A stretch of 64,000 nt of DNA from Streptomyces mayonensis (GTDB taxonomy: Bacteria; Actinomycetota; Actinomycetes; Streptomycetales; Streptomycetaceae), in NCBI RefSeq assembly GCF_018982965.1, contig NZ_JACBYP010000001.1, positions 1 through 64,000 of the forward strand. Direction: 5' to 3'. The notes beneath the pieces are model-generated. The model had not been told where the DNA came from. It was given only the letters and a program-made list of their open reading frames with translations, and ran no database searches. The translations under genes were made by a program, and so were the position numbers. How positions within the stretch are numbered: position 1 is the stretch's first letter; each line of letters opens with the position of its first letter. Positions 8,277 to 16,116 of the stretch are shown piece after piece.

Positions 8277-9095
8277 TCAGGAACTCTTGCGGGCGACTCC
8301 GCCGTAGATGCCGATCGCCGGGGCGTCGGGGCGCCGGGCCTCGTCGGGGCGCCAGTCGGTGACCCGGACCAGGCCCGGCTCGACCAGGTCGAAGTCCCCG
8401 AAAAGCTCAAGGACTTCGGCATGCGAACGCAGGTTCATGGAGGCGGTGGCGTTCCTGTAGACGGCCGCCGCCTCCTCCCGCCGGTCCTCGTGCGCGTCGC
8501 CGGTCGCATGCGACAGCACGAGGTACGAACCGTCGGGCAGCGCGTCGCGGAGGGTGGCCATGATGCCCGCGGGGTCCTCCGCCTCGGACACGAAGTGCAC
8601 GACGGCCACGAGCAGCAGCGCCACCGGCCGGTCGAAGTCGATGACCTCACGGACCTCGGGATGGTCGAGTAGCGCCCGCGGGTCACGCAGGTCCGCCAGT
8701 ACGACAGCGGTGTCCGGGTCGTCCGACAGTGCCCGCGAGTGGGTGCTGACGATGGGATCGTTGTCGACGTACGCGACCCGGGTCTCCGGAGCCAGGGCCC
8801 GCGCGACCTGGTGCACGTTGGGCTCGGTGGGCAGGCCCGTGCCGATGTCGAGGATCTGCCGGACGCCGCCCTCGGCCACCACGTGCCGTACCGCCCGGTG
8901 CAGGAAGTGCCGGTTGGCGAGGACCCCTTCGCGTACCTCGGGCGCCGACTTCATGAACTGCTCGGCGGCCCGCTGGTCGACCTCGTAGTTGTCCTTTCCG
9001 CCGAGGAAGTAGTCGTACATCCGGGCGGGGTGGGGCTTGCTCGTGTCGATCCGGTTCGGGTGGGCGGCGCTCTCGCCGCCGCTCAGGGAGGTCAT
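8277..9095 (-). CDS. DUF574 SAM-dependent methyltransferase
   Basis: The start is taken at ATG 9095 (272 residues, beginning MTSLSGGES); a GGAG lies about 11 nt upstream. An upstream in-frame start at 9167 would add 24 unconserved residues. The family hallmark PARMYDYFLGGKDNYEVDQ is at residues 23-41. The SAM-binding loop LDIGTGLPTEPN and the acidic strand end VAYVDNDPIV follow. This is the Methyltransf_19 (PF04672) group, abundant in Streptomyces, with no settled substrate. It is divergent from a paralogue at 9484, which points to a local duplication. Confidence 0.88.
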   Translation of the reverse strand: MTSLSGGESAAHPNRIDTSKPHPARMYDYFLGGKDNYEVDQRAAEQFMKSAPEVREGVLANRHFLHRAVRHVVAEGGVRQILDIGTGLPTEPNVHQVARALAPETRVAYVDNDPIVSTHSRALSDDPDTAVVLADLRDPRALLDHPEVREVIDFDRPVALLLVAVVHFVSEAEDPAGIMATLRDALPDGSYLVLSHATGDAHEDRREEAAAVYRNATASMNLRSHAEVLELFGDFDLVEPGLVRVTDWRPDEARRPDAPAIGIYGGVARKSS

Positions 9096-9373
9096 ACAGC
9101 CTGACTCCGTCCTCAACTCGTGCGCCGCCCGCGGAAAGACCGAGGCGAGTGACTGCCGGAACATCATCTTGGCATGCCCGGGGGCGGAGCGCGGGGCACG
9201 GACGGACCGGACTTCCGCCGGCCGGGGTTCCCGCGGGGGCGGCCACCGACCAGGCGGGGGCGGTCACCGCCAACAGCCCTTCGGCCAGGGCGGAACGGTC
9301 ACGGCCGGGCTAGGCTGACGACTCCGGCTCCGTGGGATCCGTAACTTCCCTGCGCGTAACTCCCGTGCATGTC

Positions 9374-9422
9374 CCGTGCGCGGAGGGAGAACGGCACGGA
9401 GCACGGAGGGAGAACGGCGCGG
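9374..9422. repeat. GGAGGGAGAACGGC direct repeat upstream of the second DUF574 gene
   Basis: Two copies of GGAGGGAGAACGGC about 29 bp apart, with further GGAG and GAACGG echoes down to the ribosome site, fill the leader of the gene at 9484. The remainder of 9096-9373 between the divergent genes holds no convincing gene. Confidence 0.5.
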
Positions 9423-9483
9423 AGGGACGTCGTAGAAGAACGGCGCCGAAGAACAACTGAGGAGAACGGAGGAGGAGAACCCT

Positions 9484-10275
9484 GTGACACCAGGTACTCC
9501 CGGACCCAGACCCGACATCGACACGAGCAGGCCGCACCCCGCACGCGTCTACGACTGGCTGCTCGGCGGAAAGGACAACTACCCCGTCGACCAGAAGGTC
9601 GGCGAGACGCTCCCCGAAGAAGCGCGGGGCAACGCCGCCCGCAACCGCGCCTTCATGCACCGCGCCGCCGCCTGGCTGGCGAGGAACGGCGTGGACCAGT
9701 ACCTCGACATCGGCACCGGCATCCCCACCGAACCCAATCTGCACCAGGTCGTGCAGGCGATCGAGCCGTCCGCCCGGATCGTCTACGCGGACAACGACCC
9801 GATCGTCCTGCGTCACGCGGAAGCGCTGCTGACCAGCAGCCCCGAGGGCGCCACCGACTTCCTCCACGCGGACGTGCGGCAGCCGGAGACGATCCTCGAA
9901 CCCGCGGGCAGGCTCCTCGACCTCGACCGCCCCGTGGCCCTCTCCCTCATTGCCCTCCTCCACTTCATGCCGGACGCCGAGGACCCGTACGGTGTCGTCC
10001 GCAGGCTCGTCGAGGCGCTCGCTCCGGGCAGTTTCCTGCTCCTGTCGCACGGCACGGCGGACCAGCACCCGGAGTTGAAGCAGGAGACCGAGGCCGCGTA
10101 CAAGAAGGGCGCGATCCCGCTGCGCATGCGCAGCCGCGAAGAGGTCGAGCCCTTCTTCGAGGGGCTGCAACTCGTCGCCCCGGGACTGGTCTTCGCCCCC
10201 GAGTGGTACCAGGAGGAACCGGCACCCGTACAGGAGCGCAGCGGCTTCTACGTCGGTGTCGCCAGGGTCCCCTGA
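9484..10275 (+). CDS. DUF574 SAM-dependent methyltransferase (paralogue)
   Basis: The GTG at 9484 has a very strong GGAGGAGGAG ribosome site and yields 263 residues. It shares with its divergent neighbour the signature PARVYDWLLGGKDNYPVDQ (residues 18-36), LDIGTGIPTEPNLHQVVQ and IVYADNDPIVL, so the two are paralogues that have diverged well beyond a recent copy. Substrate unknown for the PF04672 family; a cytoplasmic small-molecule or protein methyltransferase is likely. The next gene starts 173 nt later on the same strand. Confidence 0.88.
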   Translation: MTPGTPGPRPDIDTSRPHPARVYDWLLGGKDNYPVDQKVGETLPEEARGNAARNRAFMHRAAAWLARNGVDQYLDIGTGIPTEPNLHQVVQAIEPSARIVYADNDPIVLRHAEALLTSSPEGATDFLHADVRQPETILEPAGRLLDLDRPVALSLIALLHFMPDAEDPYGVVRRLVEALAPGSFLLLSHGTADQHPELKQETEAAYKKGAIPLRMRSREEVEPFFEGLQLVAPGLVFAPEWYQEEPAPVQERSGFYVGVARVP

Positions 10276-10448
10276 GACTCCGGGCCCCGGAAGTCACCGT
10301 GGGGATCACCTTGACGGGAGCTGTGCCCGGCCGATACTGGTGCGCAGCACTCGGCCGGGGCGGTCGGTGCGACGCTCCACCAGGCTGTGCCCACCAGGCT
10401 CTGCGCCCCACGCGACGAAGAGCACCCACCCATCCCCAGGGAGCCGCC

Positions 10449-11513
10449 GTGCCCGGTAAGTCGCCCACTGTCCTGCCCCGCCCCGGATCCGGAGCCCTCC
10501 TGACCCCGGCCGCCCTCCTGGTCCTGCTCCTTGCCCTCCTGGCCGCCCTCACCCCGACGGCCTCGGCACACGCCGCCGGAACACCGTCGGACTCCGCCCA
10601 CCGCACCGGCGCCGAGGTGGTCGCCGTCACCCAGGTCGCGGACCGGCAGGTCGACCTGTCGGTACGGTCGGCGGCCCTGGGCGGCCGCACGGTCAAGGTA
10701 CGCCTCCTCACGCCCGACGGCTGGACCCCGAACGACCTCGGCGACGGCCGCCGGCACCGCCGGCACTGGCCCACCCTCTGGCTCCTGCACGGCTGCTGCG
10801 GCGACTACACCTCGTGGACCGCGATGACCGACGTGGCGGAGACCGACAGCCTGCGCGACGTCCTGGTCGTCATGCCCGAGGCCGGCTGGAACGGCTGGTA
10901 CAGCGACTGGTGGAACCACGGCCGCGGCGGCGACCCGGCCTGGGAGACCTTCCACACGGTGGAACTGCGCAGGCTGCTGGAGCGCGACTGGGGCGCGGGC
11001 AGCACCCGCGTCGTCGCCGGCCTGTCGATGGGCGGCCAGGGAGCCCTGTCGTACGCCGCCCGGCACCCCGGCATGTTCCGGGCGACCGCGGCCTACTCCG
11101 GCTCCGCGCACCCCCTCCTCAACGACGAGTCGACCGACCGCATCCTCGGCTTCTTCGCCGGACCGGGCGGCGACGAGGACCCCCTCCGCGTCTGGGGCGA
11201 CCCGGTGGCCCAACGCCGCGTCTGGCAGTCCCACGACCCCTTCCACCTGGCCAAGCGGCTCAGGTCGATCCCGGTCTACCTCTCCTGCGGCGACGGCACG
11301 ACAGGCCCCCTGGACGCACCGGGCAGCACGAGCGCGCTGGAAGCGGACTTCAACCGCCAGAACCACGCCCTGACCGAGGAACTGCGCCGGGTGGGCGCGC
11401 GGCACGTGACGACGCACTTCTACGGCCCCGGAACCCACGGCTGGCCCTACTGGGAACGCGAGTTGCACGCCTCCCTGCCCATGCTGCTCACGGCGCTGGG
11501 CGTGGCCGGCTGA
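10449..11513 (+). CDS. Secreted esterase of the antigen 85/esterase D family
   Basis: The GTG at 10449 follows AGGGAG by 6 nt; the frame continues far upstream but without a site. Product 354 residues. A Sec signal peptide is evident (TPAALLVLLLALLAALT, cut near ASA-HAA, about residue 40). PF00756-type alpha/beta hydrolase: oxyanion-side loop LLHGCCGDYTSW, nucleophile elbow GLSMGGQGAL with Ser near residue 194, and catalytic His in [12 protein letters not shown] near the end. The family includes mycolyltransferases and feruloyl-type esterases; streptomycetes lack mycolate, so an extracellular ester hydrolase is the better reading. Its last 67 bp overlap the convergent hydrolase gene. Confidence 0.85.
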   Translation: MPGKSPTVLPRPGSGALLTPAALLVLLLALLAALTPTASAHAAGTPSDSAHRTGAEVVAVTQVADRQVDLSVRSAALGGRTVKVRLLTPDGWTPNDLGDGRRHRRHWPTLWLLHGCCGDYTSWTAMTDVAETDSLRDVLVVMPEAGWNGWYSDWWNHGRGGDPAWETFHTVELRRLLERDWGAGSTRVVAGLSMGGQGALSYAARHPGMFRATAAYSGSAHPLLNDESTDRILGFFAGPGGDEDPLRVWGDPVAQRRVWQSHDPFHLAKRLRSIPVYLSCGDGTTGPLDAPGSTSALEADFNRQNHALTEELRRVGARHVTTHFYGPGTHGWPYWERELHASLPMLLTALGVAG

Positions 11514-12349
11514 GGTCCGCCCAGGAACGGCACGAGGAGACCGAGCAGCCGCTCGGGACGGTGCAGCGGGATGATGTGCCCGCAGTCCTCGACGAGGTGA
11601 CCGACGAGGCGATCGGTGACCGGCCGCAGCTGCTGCTCCAGGGCCCTTCCCACCGGCCGGGCACCGACGGCCATGGTGGGCACGGTCAACCGGCCGCCGC
11701 CCGCGACGGACTGCCGGATCTGCTCGGCACTGGCGGGCAGCGCCCGGTAGTACGAGAAGGCACAGCGCAGGGCCTCGCTCCCGGTGTAGGCACGTACGAA
11801 GGCATCCCGCACGGCGGGCTCGACGCCCTCCCCGAGGGATCCGGTGTCGAGGAACCAGTCGATGTACTGCTCCTCGTGCCCGGTGAGCACCGTCTCCGCC
11901 AGCCCGGGCACGGAATGGAAGCCGAACCACCAGGGCGCCCCCCGGGCAAGGAACGACTCGGCGCCGGGCAGTGTGCCCAGCAGCGACTCCATGACCACGA
12001 GCCGGGTGACGAGGTCGGGCCGCCGCATGGCGAGCAGAAAGGCCGGGGGAGTACCGGCATCGATGCCCACCACGGCTGCCGACCGCTCCCCCAGGGCGTC
12101 GAGCAGTGCCTCGGCGTCACGGGCCAGCGTCGCGGCGTCGTACCCGCCCGCGGCCCGCGTACTGGCCCCCGCTCCCCGCGTGTCCGGGGCGATCACCCGG
12201 TGACGTTCCGAGAGGCGGTCGATGACACGGGTCCACACCTGCCAGGTGTGCGGGAACCCGTGCAGCAGCAGGACGGCGGGACCCTCCCCCTGAAGCGCCA
12301 CGTTGAGCTCGACGCCGTTGACGGCGATGCGCCGAAGAGTGACAGACAC
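11447..12349 (-). CDS. Alpha/beta hydrolase (epoxide hydrolase/haloalkane dehalogenase-like)
   Basis: The GTG at 12349 is preceded by AGGAGG at 4 nt; the upstream frame only translates a 7-bp tandem repeat. Product 300 residues. [13 protein letters not shown] is the oxyanion-hole motif, [10 protein letters not shown] follows, and the elbow [10 protein letters not shown] places Asp rather than Ser as nucleophile (about residue 100), as in epoxide hydrolases and dehalogenases. The catalytic His lies in [12 protein letters not shown]. Cytoplasmic. The C-terminal 22 codons run antisense into the esterase gene. A divergent HxlR regulator and its palindrome suggest induction by a small toxic or xenobiotic molecule. 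Confidence 0.85.
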   Translation of the reverse strand: MSVTLRRIAVNGVELNVALQGEGPAVLLLHGFPHTWQVWTRVIDRLSERHRVIAPDTRGAGASTRAAGGYDAATLARDAEALLDALGERSAAVVGIDAGTPPAFLLAMRRPDLVTRLVVMESLLGTLPGAESFLARGAPWWFGFHSVPGLAETVLTGHEEQYIDWFLDTGSLGEGVEPAVRDAFVRAYTGSEALRCAFSYYRALPASAEQIRQSVAGGGRLTVPTMAVGARPVGRALEQQLRPVTDRLVGHLVEDCGHIIPLHRPERLLGLLVPFLGGPQPATPSAVSSMGREACNSRSQ

Positions 12350-12369
12350 GGATCCTCCTGGGCAGCCCT

Positions 12370-12429
<60 letters not shown>

Positions 12430-12439
12430 GCAAATAGGG

Positions 12440-12476
12440 TAGTTACCAATGGTGACAACAGAACGATAGGTAACTA
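12440..12476. promoter_or_regulatory. Likely HxlR operator (inverted repeat)
   Basis: TAGTTACC (12440-12447) and GGTAACTA (12469-12476) are perfect inverted half-sites 21 bp apart, in an AT-richer island between the divergent hydrolase and HxlR genes. HxlR-family regulators bind inverted repeats of GTAAC type, so autoregulation and control of the hydrolase are probable. Confidence 0.65.
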
Positions 12477-12482
12477 GGGTGA

Positions 12483-12929
12483 GTGGGCCAAGACCGCACT
12501 TCTGCCACAGGTGGTGAGCTCCAGGTGACCCCCTCGACGTCACGCTCCCCGAACGGCCGCCGGGGGGACCTGTTCGACCCCCAGTGCCCCACCCGGCGCC
12601 TGCTCGACCGGATCGGCACCAAGTGGACCTCCATGGCCGTCAAGGTCCTTGCCGAGGCGTCCCCGGAGGAGATCCGCTTCGCGGAGCTGCAGCGCAGGAT
12701 GCCCGGCGTGTCGCAGAAGATGCTGTCGGTCACCCTCCAGGGCCTCACGCGGGACGGACTGGCCGGCCGCAGGGTGGAGGCCACGGTTCCGCCGCGCGTG
12801 TACTACCGGCTCACTCCCCTCGGCCTGTCCCTGGAGGAACCGCTGGCCGCGCTCCGGGAATGGGCGGAGACACACATGGCCGAGGTGGACCGGGCCAACC
12901 GCCGCAGCGAGGAAGGCACGCCCGGCTGA
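12483..12929 (+). CDS. HxlR-family winged-helix regulator
   Basis: The frame starts at GTG 12483 (148 residues); GTG 12525 is an alternative that would remove 14 residues, and neither has a strong ribosome site. The HxlR core is clear: [17 protein letters not shown] near residue 35, recognition region [18 protein letters not shown], wing [16 protein letters not shown], and the C-terminal dimer helix [15 protein letters not shown]. Members with a Cys near the N-terminus of the fold can sense aldehydes or oxidants; one is present in DPQCPTRR. It probably represses the divergent hydrolase and itself. Confidence 0.85.
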   Translation: MGQDRTSATGGELQVTPSTSRSPNGRRGDLFDPQCPTRRLLDRIGTKWTSMAVKVLAEASPEEIRFAELQRRMPGVSQKMLSVTLQGLTRDGLAGRRVEATVPPRVYYRLTPLGLSLEEPLAALREWAETHMAEVDRANRRSEEGTPG

Positions 12930-12970
12930 GGGAGCTGCCGGGGCGAGGGCGACCGGGCCCGCCGCTTCCG

Positions 12971-13050
12971 CCGGGAGCGGGTGCCGCCTGGGAAGCGTGG
13001 CCGGGTTCAGCCGGGAGCCGGTGCCGCCCGGGAAGCGTGGCCGGGCTCAG
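12971..13050. repeat. 40-bp tandem duplication
   Basis: 12971-13010 and 13011-13050 are two adjacent 40-bp copies that differ at three positions. The second copy covers the last bases of the minus-strand flavin oxidoreductase, so the duplication touches a stop codon region and is probably recent. Confidence 0.9.
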
Positions 13051-14276
13051 CCGGGCGTGTGCCACTTCAGATAGCCGCGCAGGCGCCGCGCTCGGACGAG
13101 GCGTTCGAGGAGAAGGGCGACGACGGGGGAGTAGGGCGTCCTGGACGACTTGCCGTGTCCGAGGCGCGAGAGCCGCCGTGAGGTGACGGACTGGAGGGCC
13201 GCGGCGGCGAAGGTCTTGTTCCGCAGCCGGGTGCGTGGCGGCTCGGCCGACACCTCGCGACCGGCCAGCCAGTGCCGGGGCAGAGTGGGATCGATCGCCA
13301 GCGCCGTGGCCACGCCCGCCACCGCGACCCCGGAGTCGATCACCTCCTGGGCGACCGCGCCACGCCGGATCCCGCCGGTCAGCATCAGCGGCAGCGGAGA
13401 GGTGTCCACGAGCTGCCGGGCGAGGGAGAGGAAGTACGCCTCGCGGGCGAGGGTGCGGCCGTCCGCCGGGGCGCCGGCGGTGGCCAGGCTCTCGATGCTG
13501 CCGCCGGACAGCTCCACCAGGTCCGCTCCCACGTCGGCGAGCATCTTGATGACGTCACGTGCGTCGTCGGTGTCGAAGCCGCCGCGCTGGAAGTCGGCCG
13601 AGTTCAGTTTCACGCCCACGGCGAAGCCCGTACCGACGCGCTCGCGCACCGCGCCCACCACGTCGAGCAGCAGCCGGGCGCGGTTGGCCAGGCTGCCGCC
13701 CCACCGGTCGTCCCGCCGGTTCACCAGGGGGGAGAGGAACTGGGAGAGGAGATAGCCGTGTGCGGCATGGACCTCCACCCCGTCGAAGCCGGCCTCACGG
13801 GCCCGCTGCGCGGTCACGGCGAAGCGCTCCACGGTCGCCTCGATGTCCTGGTCGCTCATCGGCCGGGGGGTCGGGTACATGCTGGACAGACCGCCGACCT
13901 CGATGGGCACGGCCGAGGGGGCCCAGGTGGTGCGGGCCAGGTCCTTGGGTATGACGCGCCCGGGATGATTGATCTGCATCCAGACCTGCCCGCCCGCCGA
14001 CCGCCCGGCCCGAGCCCACCGCCGGAACGGCTCCAGCGGCGTGTCCTGCTCCAGTACGACGTCGCCGGGCTGGGCGACCGCGCGGCGGTCGATCATGACG
14101 TGTCCCGTGACGAGGAGCCCGGCACCACCGGCGGCCAGGCGGCGGTAGAGCGTGACGAGCGCGTCACCGGGCACCTGCCCCGGCGCGGCCAGCAACTCCT
14201 CCATCGCGGCCTTGGCGATCCGGTTGGGCAGCACGGCACCGCTGCCCAGGCGCAGCGGCTCACTCAACCCGGTCAT
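13047..14276 (-). CDS. Old yellow enzyme-family NADH:flavin oxidoreductase
   Basis: ATG 14276 has GGGAG 5 nt upstream (GTG 14279 is too close to it). The product is 409 residues, a TIM barrel of the OYE/2,4-dienoyl-CoA reductase group. Motifs: PLRLGSGAVLPNRIAKAAM at the N-terminus, WMQINHPGRV, and the signature HAAHGYLLSQFLSPLVNRR with active-site His pair and flavin contacts, then LTGGIRRGAVA for FMN phosphate. There is no C-terminal flavodoxin or FAD domain. It likely reduces activated C=C bonds with NAD(P)H. Its ATG shares one base with the stop of the SDR gene, so the two are translated together under the MarR operator region. Confidence 0.88.
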   Translation of the reverse strand: MTGLSEPLRLGSGAVLPNRIAKAAMEELLAAPGQVPGDALVTLYRRLAAGGAGLLVTGHVMIDRRAVAQPGDVVLEQDTPLEPFRRWARAGRSAGGQVWMQINHPGRVIPKDLARTTWAPSAVPIEVGGLSSMYPTPRPMSDQDIEATVERFAVTAQRAREAGFDGVEVHAAHGYLLSQFLSPLVNRRDDRWGGSLANRARLLLDVVGAVRERVGTGFAVGVKLNSADFQRGGFDTDDARDVIKMLADVGADLVELSGGSIESLATAGAPADGRTLAREAYFLSLARQLVDTSPLPLMLTGGIRRGAVAQEVIDSGVAVAGVATALAIDPTLPRHWLAGREVSAEPPRTRLRNKTFAAAALQSVTSRRLSRLGHGKSSRTPYSPVVALLLERLVRARRLRGYLKWHTPG

Positions 14277-15100
14277 CACTTCTCCCGGGCGGGGTCGAGG
14301 TCGCTGACGTCCTGGAACCCCACCTTGCGGTTCAGGTTGCCGGTCAGGCGGGTGACGGTGCCGCGGGGCAGCAGACGCGGTACGAAGGCTCCGGCGCGCT
14401 GGGAGGCGCGGCCGGGGAAGGAGAGGAACCGGCCACGCGCGAAGTCGTCGAGCGTCCTGGCGGCGACGTCGGCCGGAGCGTCCGTGGCCTTCGGGTTCAT
14501 GGACGCGGTCGTACCGTCGAAGAAGCCGGTGTCGGTGGCTCCCGGATGGGCCGCCATCACACGCACGCCGGTGCCTCGCACCTCCTCGGCGAGCGCCTCG
14601 GTGAACGAGAGTACGAAGGCCTTGGTCGCGGCGTAGCTCGCCTGGTACGGCATGGGCTGGAAGGCGGCGGTGGAGGCGACGTTGACGATACCGCCGTGGC
14701 CGCGGGCGACCATGCGGGCGCCCAGGAGGTGCACGAGGCCGACCAACGCGGTGATGTTCACGTCGACGGACTGGAGAGTGGGGCCGAGGGGACGGCCGAG
14801 GAAGGGCCCCACGGCCCCCGTCCCGGCGTTGTTGACCAGAAGATCGATGTCCAGGCCGAGCTCGTCGACGGCGTCGACGACGGCCTGCGGCGAGCGCCGG
14901 TCCGAAAGATCCGCGGCGATCACGTCGACGCGGACGGAATGCGCCTCGCGAATCTGCCCGGCAAGGGCCTCGAGCGCGTCGCCCGAGCGGGCGACCAGCA
15001 CCAAGTGGGCGCCGCGGGAGGCCAGTTCCCGTGCGTAGGCCTCACCCAGCCCTTTCGATGCTCCGGTGACCAGGGCGGTGGTGCGCGTGTAGTCGTACAT
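14276..15100 (-). CDS. Short-chain dehydrogenase/reductase
   Basis: ATG 15100; 274 residues. Classical SDR: cofactor loop TGASKGLG (about residues 12-19), NNAG (about 92-95), catalytic Ser in NVASTAAF, and YAATK for Tyr and Lys. VARSG after the second strand with an Arg suggests NADP preference. The C-terminal 40 residues extend past the core as in hydroxysteroid dehydrogenase-like members. First gene of a two-gene operon with the flavin oxidoreductase; together they could reduce an enone and a carbonyl. Divergent from a MarR regulator across two palindromes. Confidence 0.88.
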   Translation of the reverse strand: MYDYTRTTALVTGASKGLGEAYARELASRGAHLVLVARSGDALEALAGQIREAHSVRVDVIAADLSDRRSPQAVVDAVDELGLDIDLLVNNAGTGAVGPFLGRPLGPTLQSVDVNITALVGLVHLLGARMVARGHGGIVNVASTAAFQPMPYQASYAATKAFVLSFTEALAEEVRGTGVRVMAAHPGATDTGFFDGTTASMNPKATDAPADVAARTLDDFARGRFLSFPGRASQRAGAFVPRLLPRGTVTRLTGNLNRKVGFQDVSDLDPAREK

Positions 15101-15142
15101 GTGTGAGTGCTTCCTGTGCGGCTGGATGCAGGACGGACCTAC

Positions 15143-15175
15143 CCCCTGTTGCTTCGAGCCTCGAAGTAACAGGGG
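15143..15175. promoter_or_regulatory. MarR operator 1, 33-bp near-perfect palindrome
   Basis: The core CTTCGAGCCTCGAAG (15152-15166) is a perfect palindrome around one base. The outer arms CCCCTGTT and AACAGGGG extend it to 33 bp with a single mismatch. It lies about 45 bp before the SDR start. Confidence 0.8.
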
Positions 15176-15186
15176 TCAAACATACA

Positions 15187-15201
15187 CTTCGAGTCTCGAA
15201 G
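15187..15201. promoter_or_regulatory. MarR operator 2
   Basis: CTTCGAGTCTCGAAG repeats the core of operator 1, with centres 35 bp apart. It ends 22 bp before the MarR start and is followed by GTAAAAAGG, which may overlap the regulator's ribosome site or promoter. Confidence 0.8.
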
Positions 15202-15223
15202 TAAAAAGGCTAGGATGGGACCC

Positions 15224-15724
15224 ATGACGCGAAGCACCCTCGAGACGGTGGTGGCGGCGAACCACGAGCTCTTCCTGCAGACCAGTGACCGGGTCGAGGC
15301 CGTCCTGGCGGAACACGGCCTGACCCCCGCGACCGCCCACGCCCTGTGGGCGATCGACCCGGACCAGGCGCCGCCCTCGATGAAGGAGCTGGCCGGCCGT
15401 CTCTACTGCAACGCACCCAACCTCAGCTTCGTCATGAACCAGCTCACCAACCGCGGCCTCGCCGAACGCTCCGCCGACCCCGCGGACCGCCGCTCACGCG
15501 TGGTGGCGCTGACGGAGGAGGGTCGACGGGTGCGGGAGGCGGTCATCGGGGCGACGCTGGCCCTGACGCCGTTCGCACGCCTGTCCCCGGACGAGCTGAC
15601 CAGCCTGGCGCACCTCCTGGGGAAGGCCCTCGCACCGATGGCGGCGGGGGCCGAGGGTGGCGACCCGGAGGAGGCGGAACGCGCGCGCGATCCGCAGGAA
15701 GCCCTCGATCCGCACACTGCGTGA
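15224..15724 (+). CDS. MarR-family regulator
   Basis: ATG 15224 lies 8 nt after AGGA; ATG 15215 in the same frame is possible and adds three residues. Product 166 residues. Winged helix of MarR type: LTPATAHALWAI, recognition helix CNAPNLSFVMNQLTNRGL, and the wing DPADRRSRVVALTEEG, the family's most conserved stretch. A single Cys precedes the recognition helix. The acidic C-terminal tail (about 25 residues) is not part of the fold. It probably represses itself and the divergent SDR-OYE operon by binding the paired CTTCGAG palindromes. Confidence 0.88.
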   Translation: MTRSTLETVVAANHELFLQTSDRVEAVLAEHGLTPATAHALWAIDPDQAPPSMKELAGRLYCNAPNLSFVMNQLTNRGLAERSADPADRRSRVVALTEEGRRVREAVIGATLALTPFARLSPDELTSLAHLLGKALAPMAAGAEGGDPEEAERARDPQEALDPHTA

Positions 15725-16029
15725 ACGGACGTGAACGTACGGGCACGCTCCGCGGGTACCGGGTCGTCGTTCAGTCGGGCTGCGGCCGACGAGCACGCGG
15801 GGACGGCGGCCGCACCGATGCCGTCTGCCGCTCACCCGCGGCCGGGGCTGCGACTGTCTCCGCCCCGCGCCAGGCGTTAGATTCGTCGGGCGGTGGCGTC
15901 CGGCCTACGGTGCCAAGTGGTGTGCATGCCGGGCGGGTTCTGCCCGCAGGCGGCGGTGAATCACGGGGCACCTGCCACGGCCCGGCCCTCATGCCGTCCG
16001 GCGCCGCAATGGATCGATCATGGGTGACT
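15725..16029. other. Intergenic stretch upstream of the two-component pair
   Basis: No gene with a ribosome site or family likeness is seen here. It should contain the promoter of the histidine kinase operon, which I could not place. Confidence 0.4.
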
Positions 16030-16116
16030 ATGGAAGAGCAGGCAGTTCTTGATCCCTCGGGCGCGGCGTATCACCTGCCTGCCCGAAACCCGTTCCACGC
16101 CGGGGCAGTTCAGTGA
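16030..16116 (+). CDS. Possible 28-residue leader peptide
   Basis: A short frame from ATG 16030 (MEEQAVLDPSG...) ends in a TGA that overlaps the histidine kinase GTG start (GTGA, 16113-16116). Such an overlap is typical of translational coupling and the kinase start lacks a good ribosome site. The peptide's own ribosome site is weak, so this is tentative. Confidence 0.3.
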   Translation: MEEQAVLDPSGAAYHLPARNPFHAGAVQ

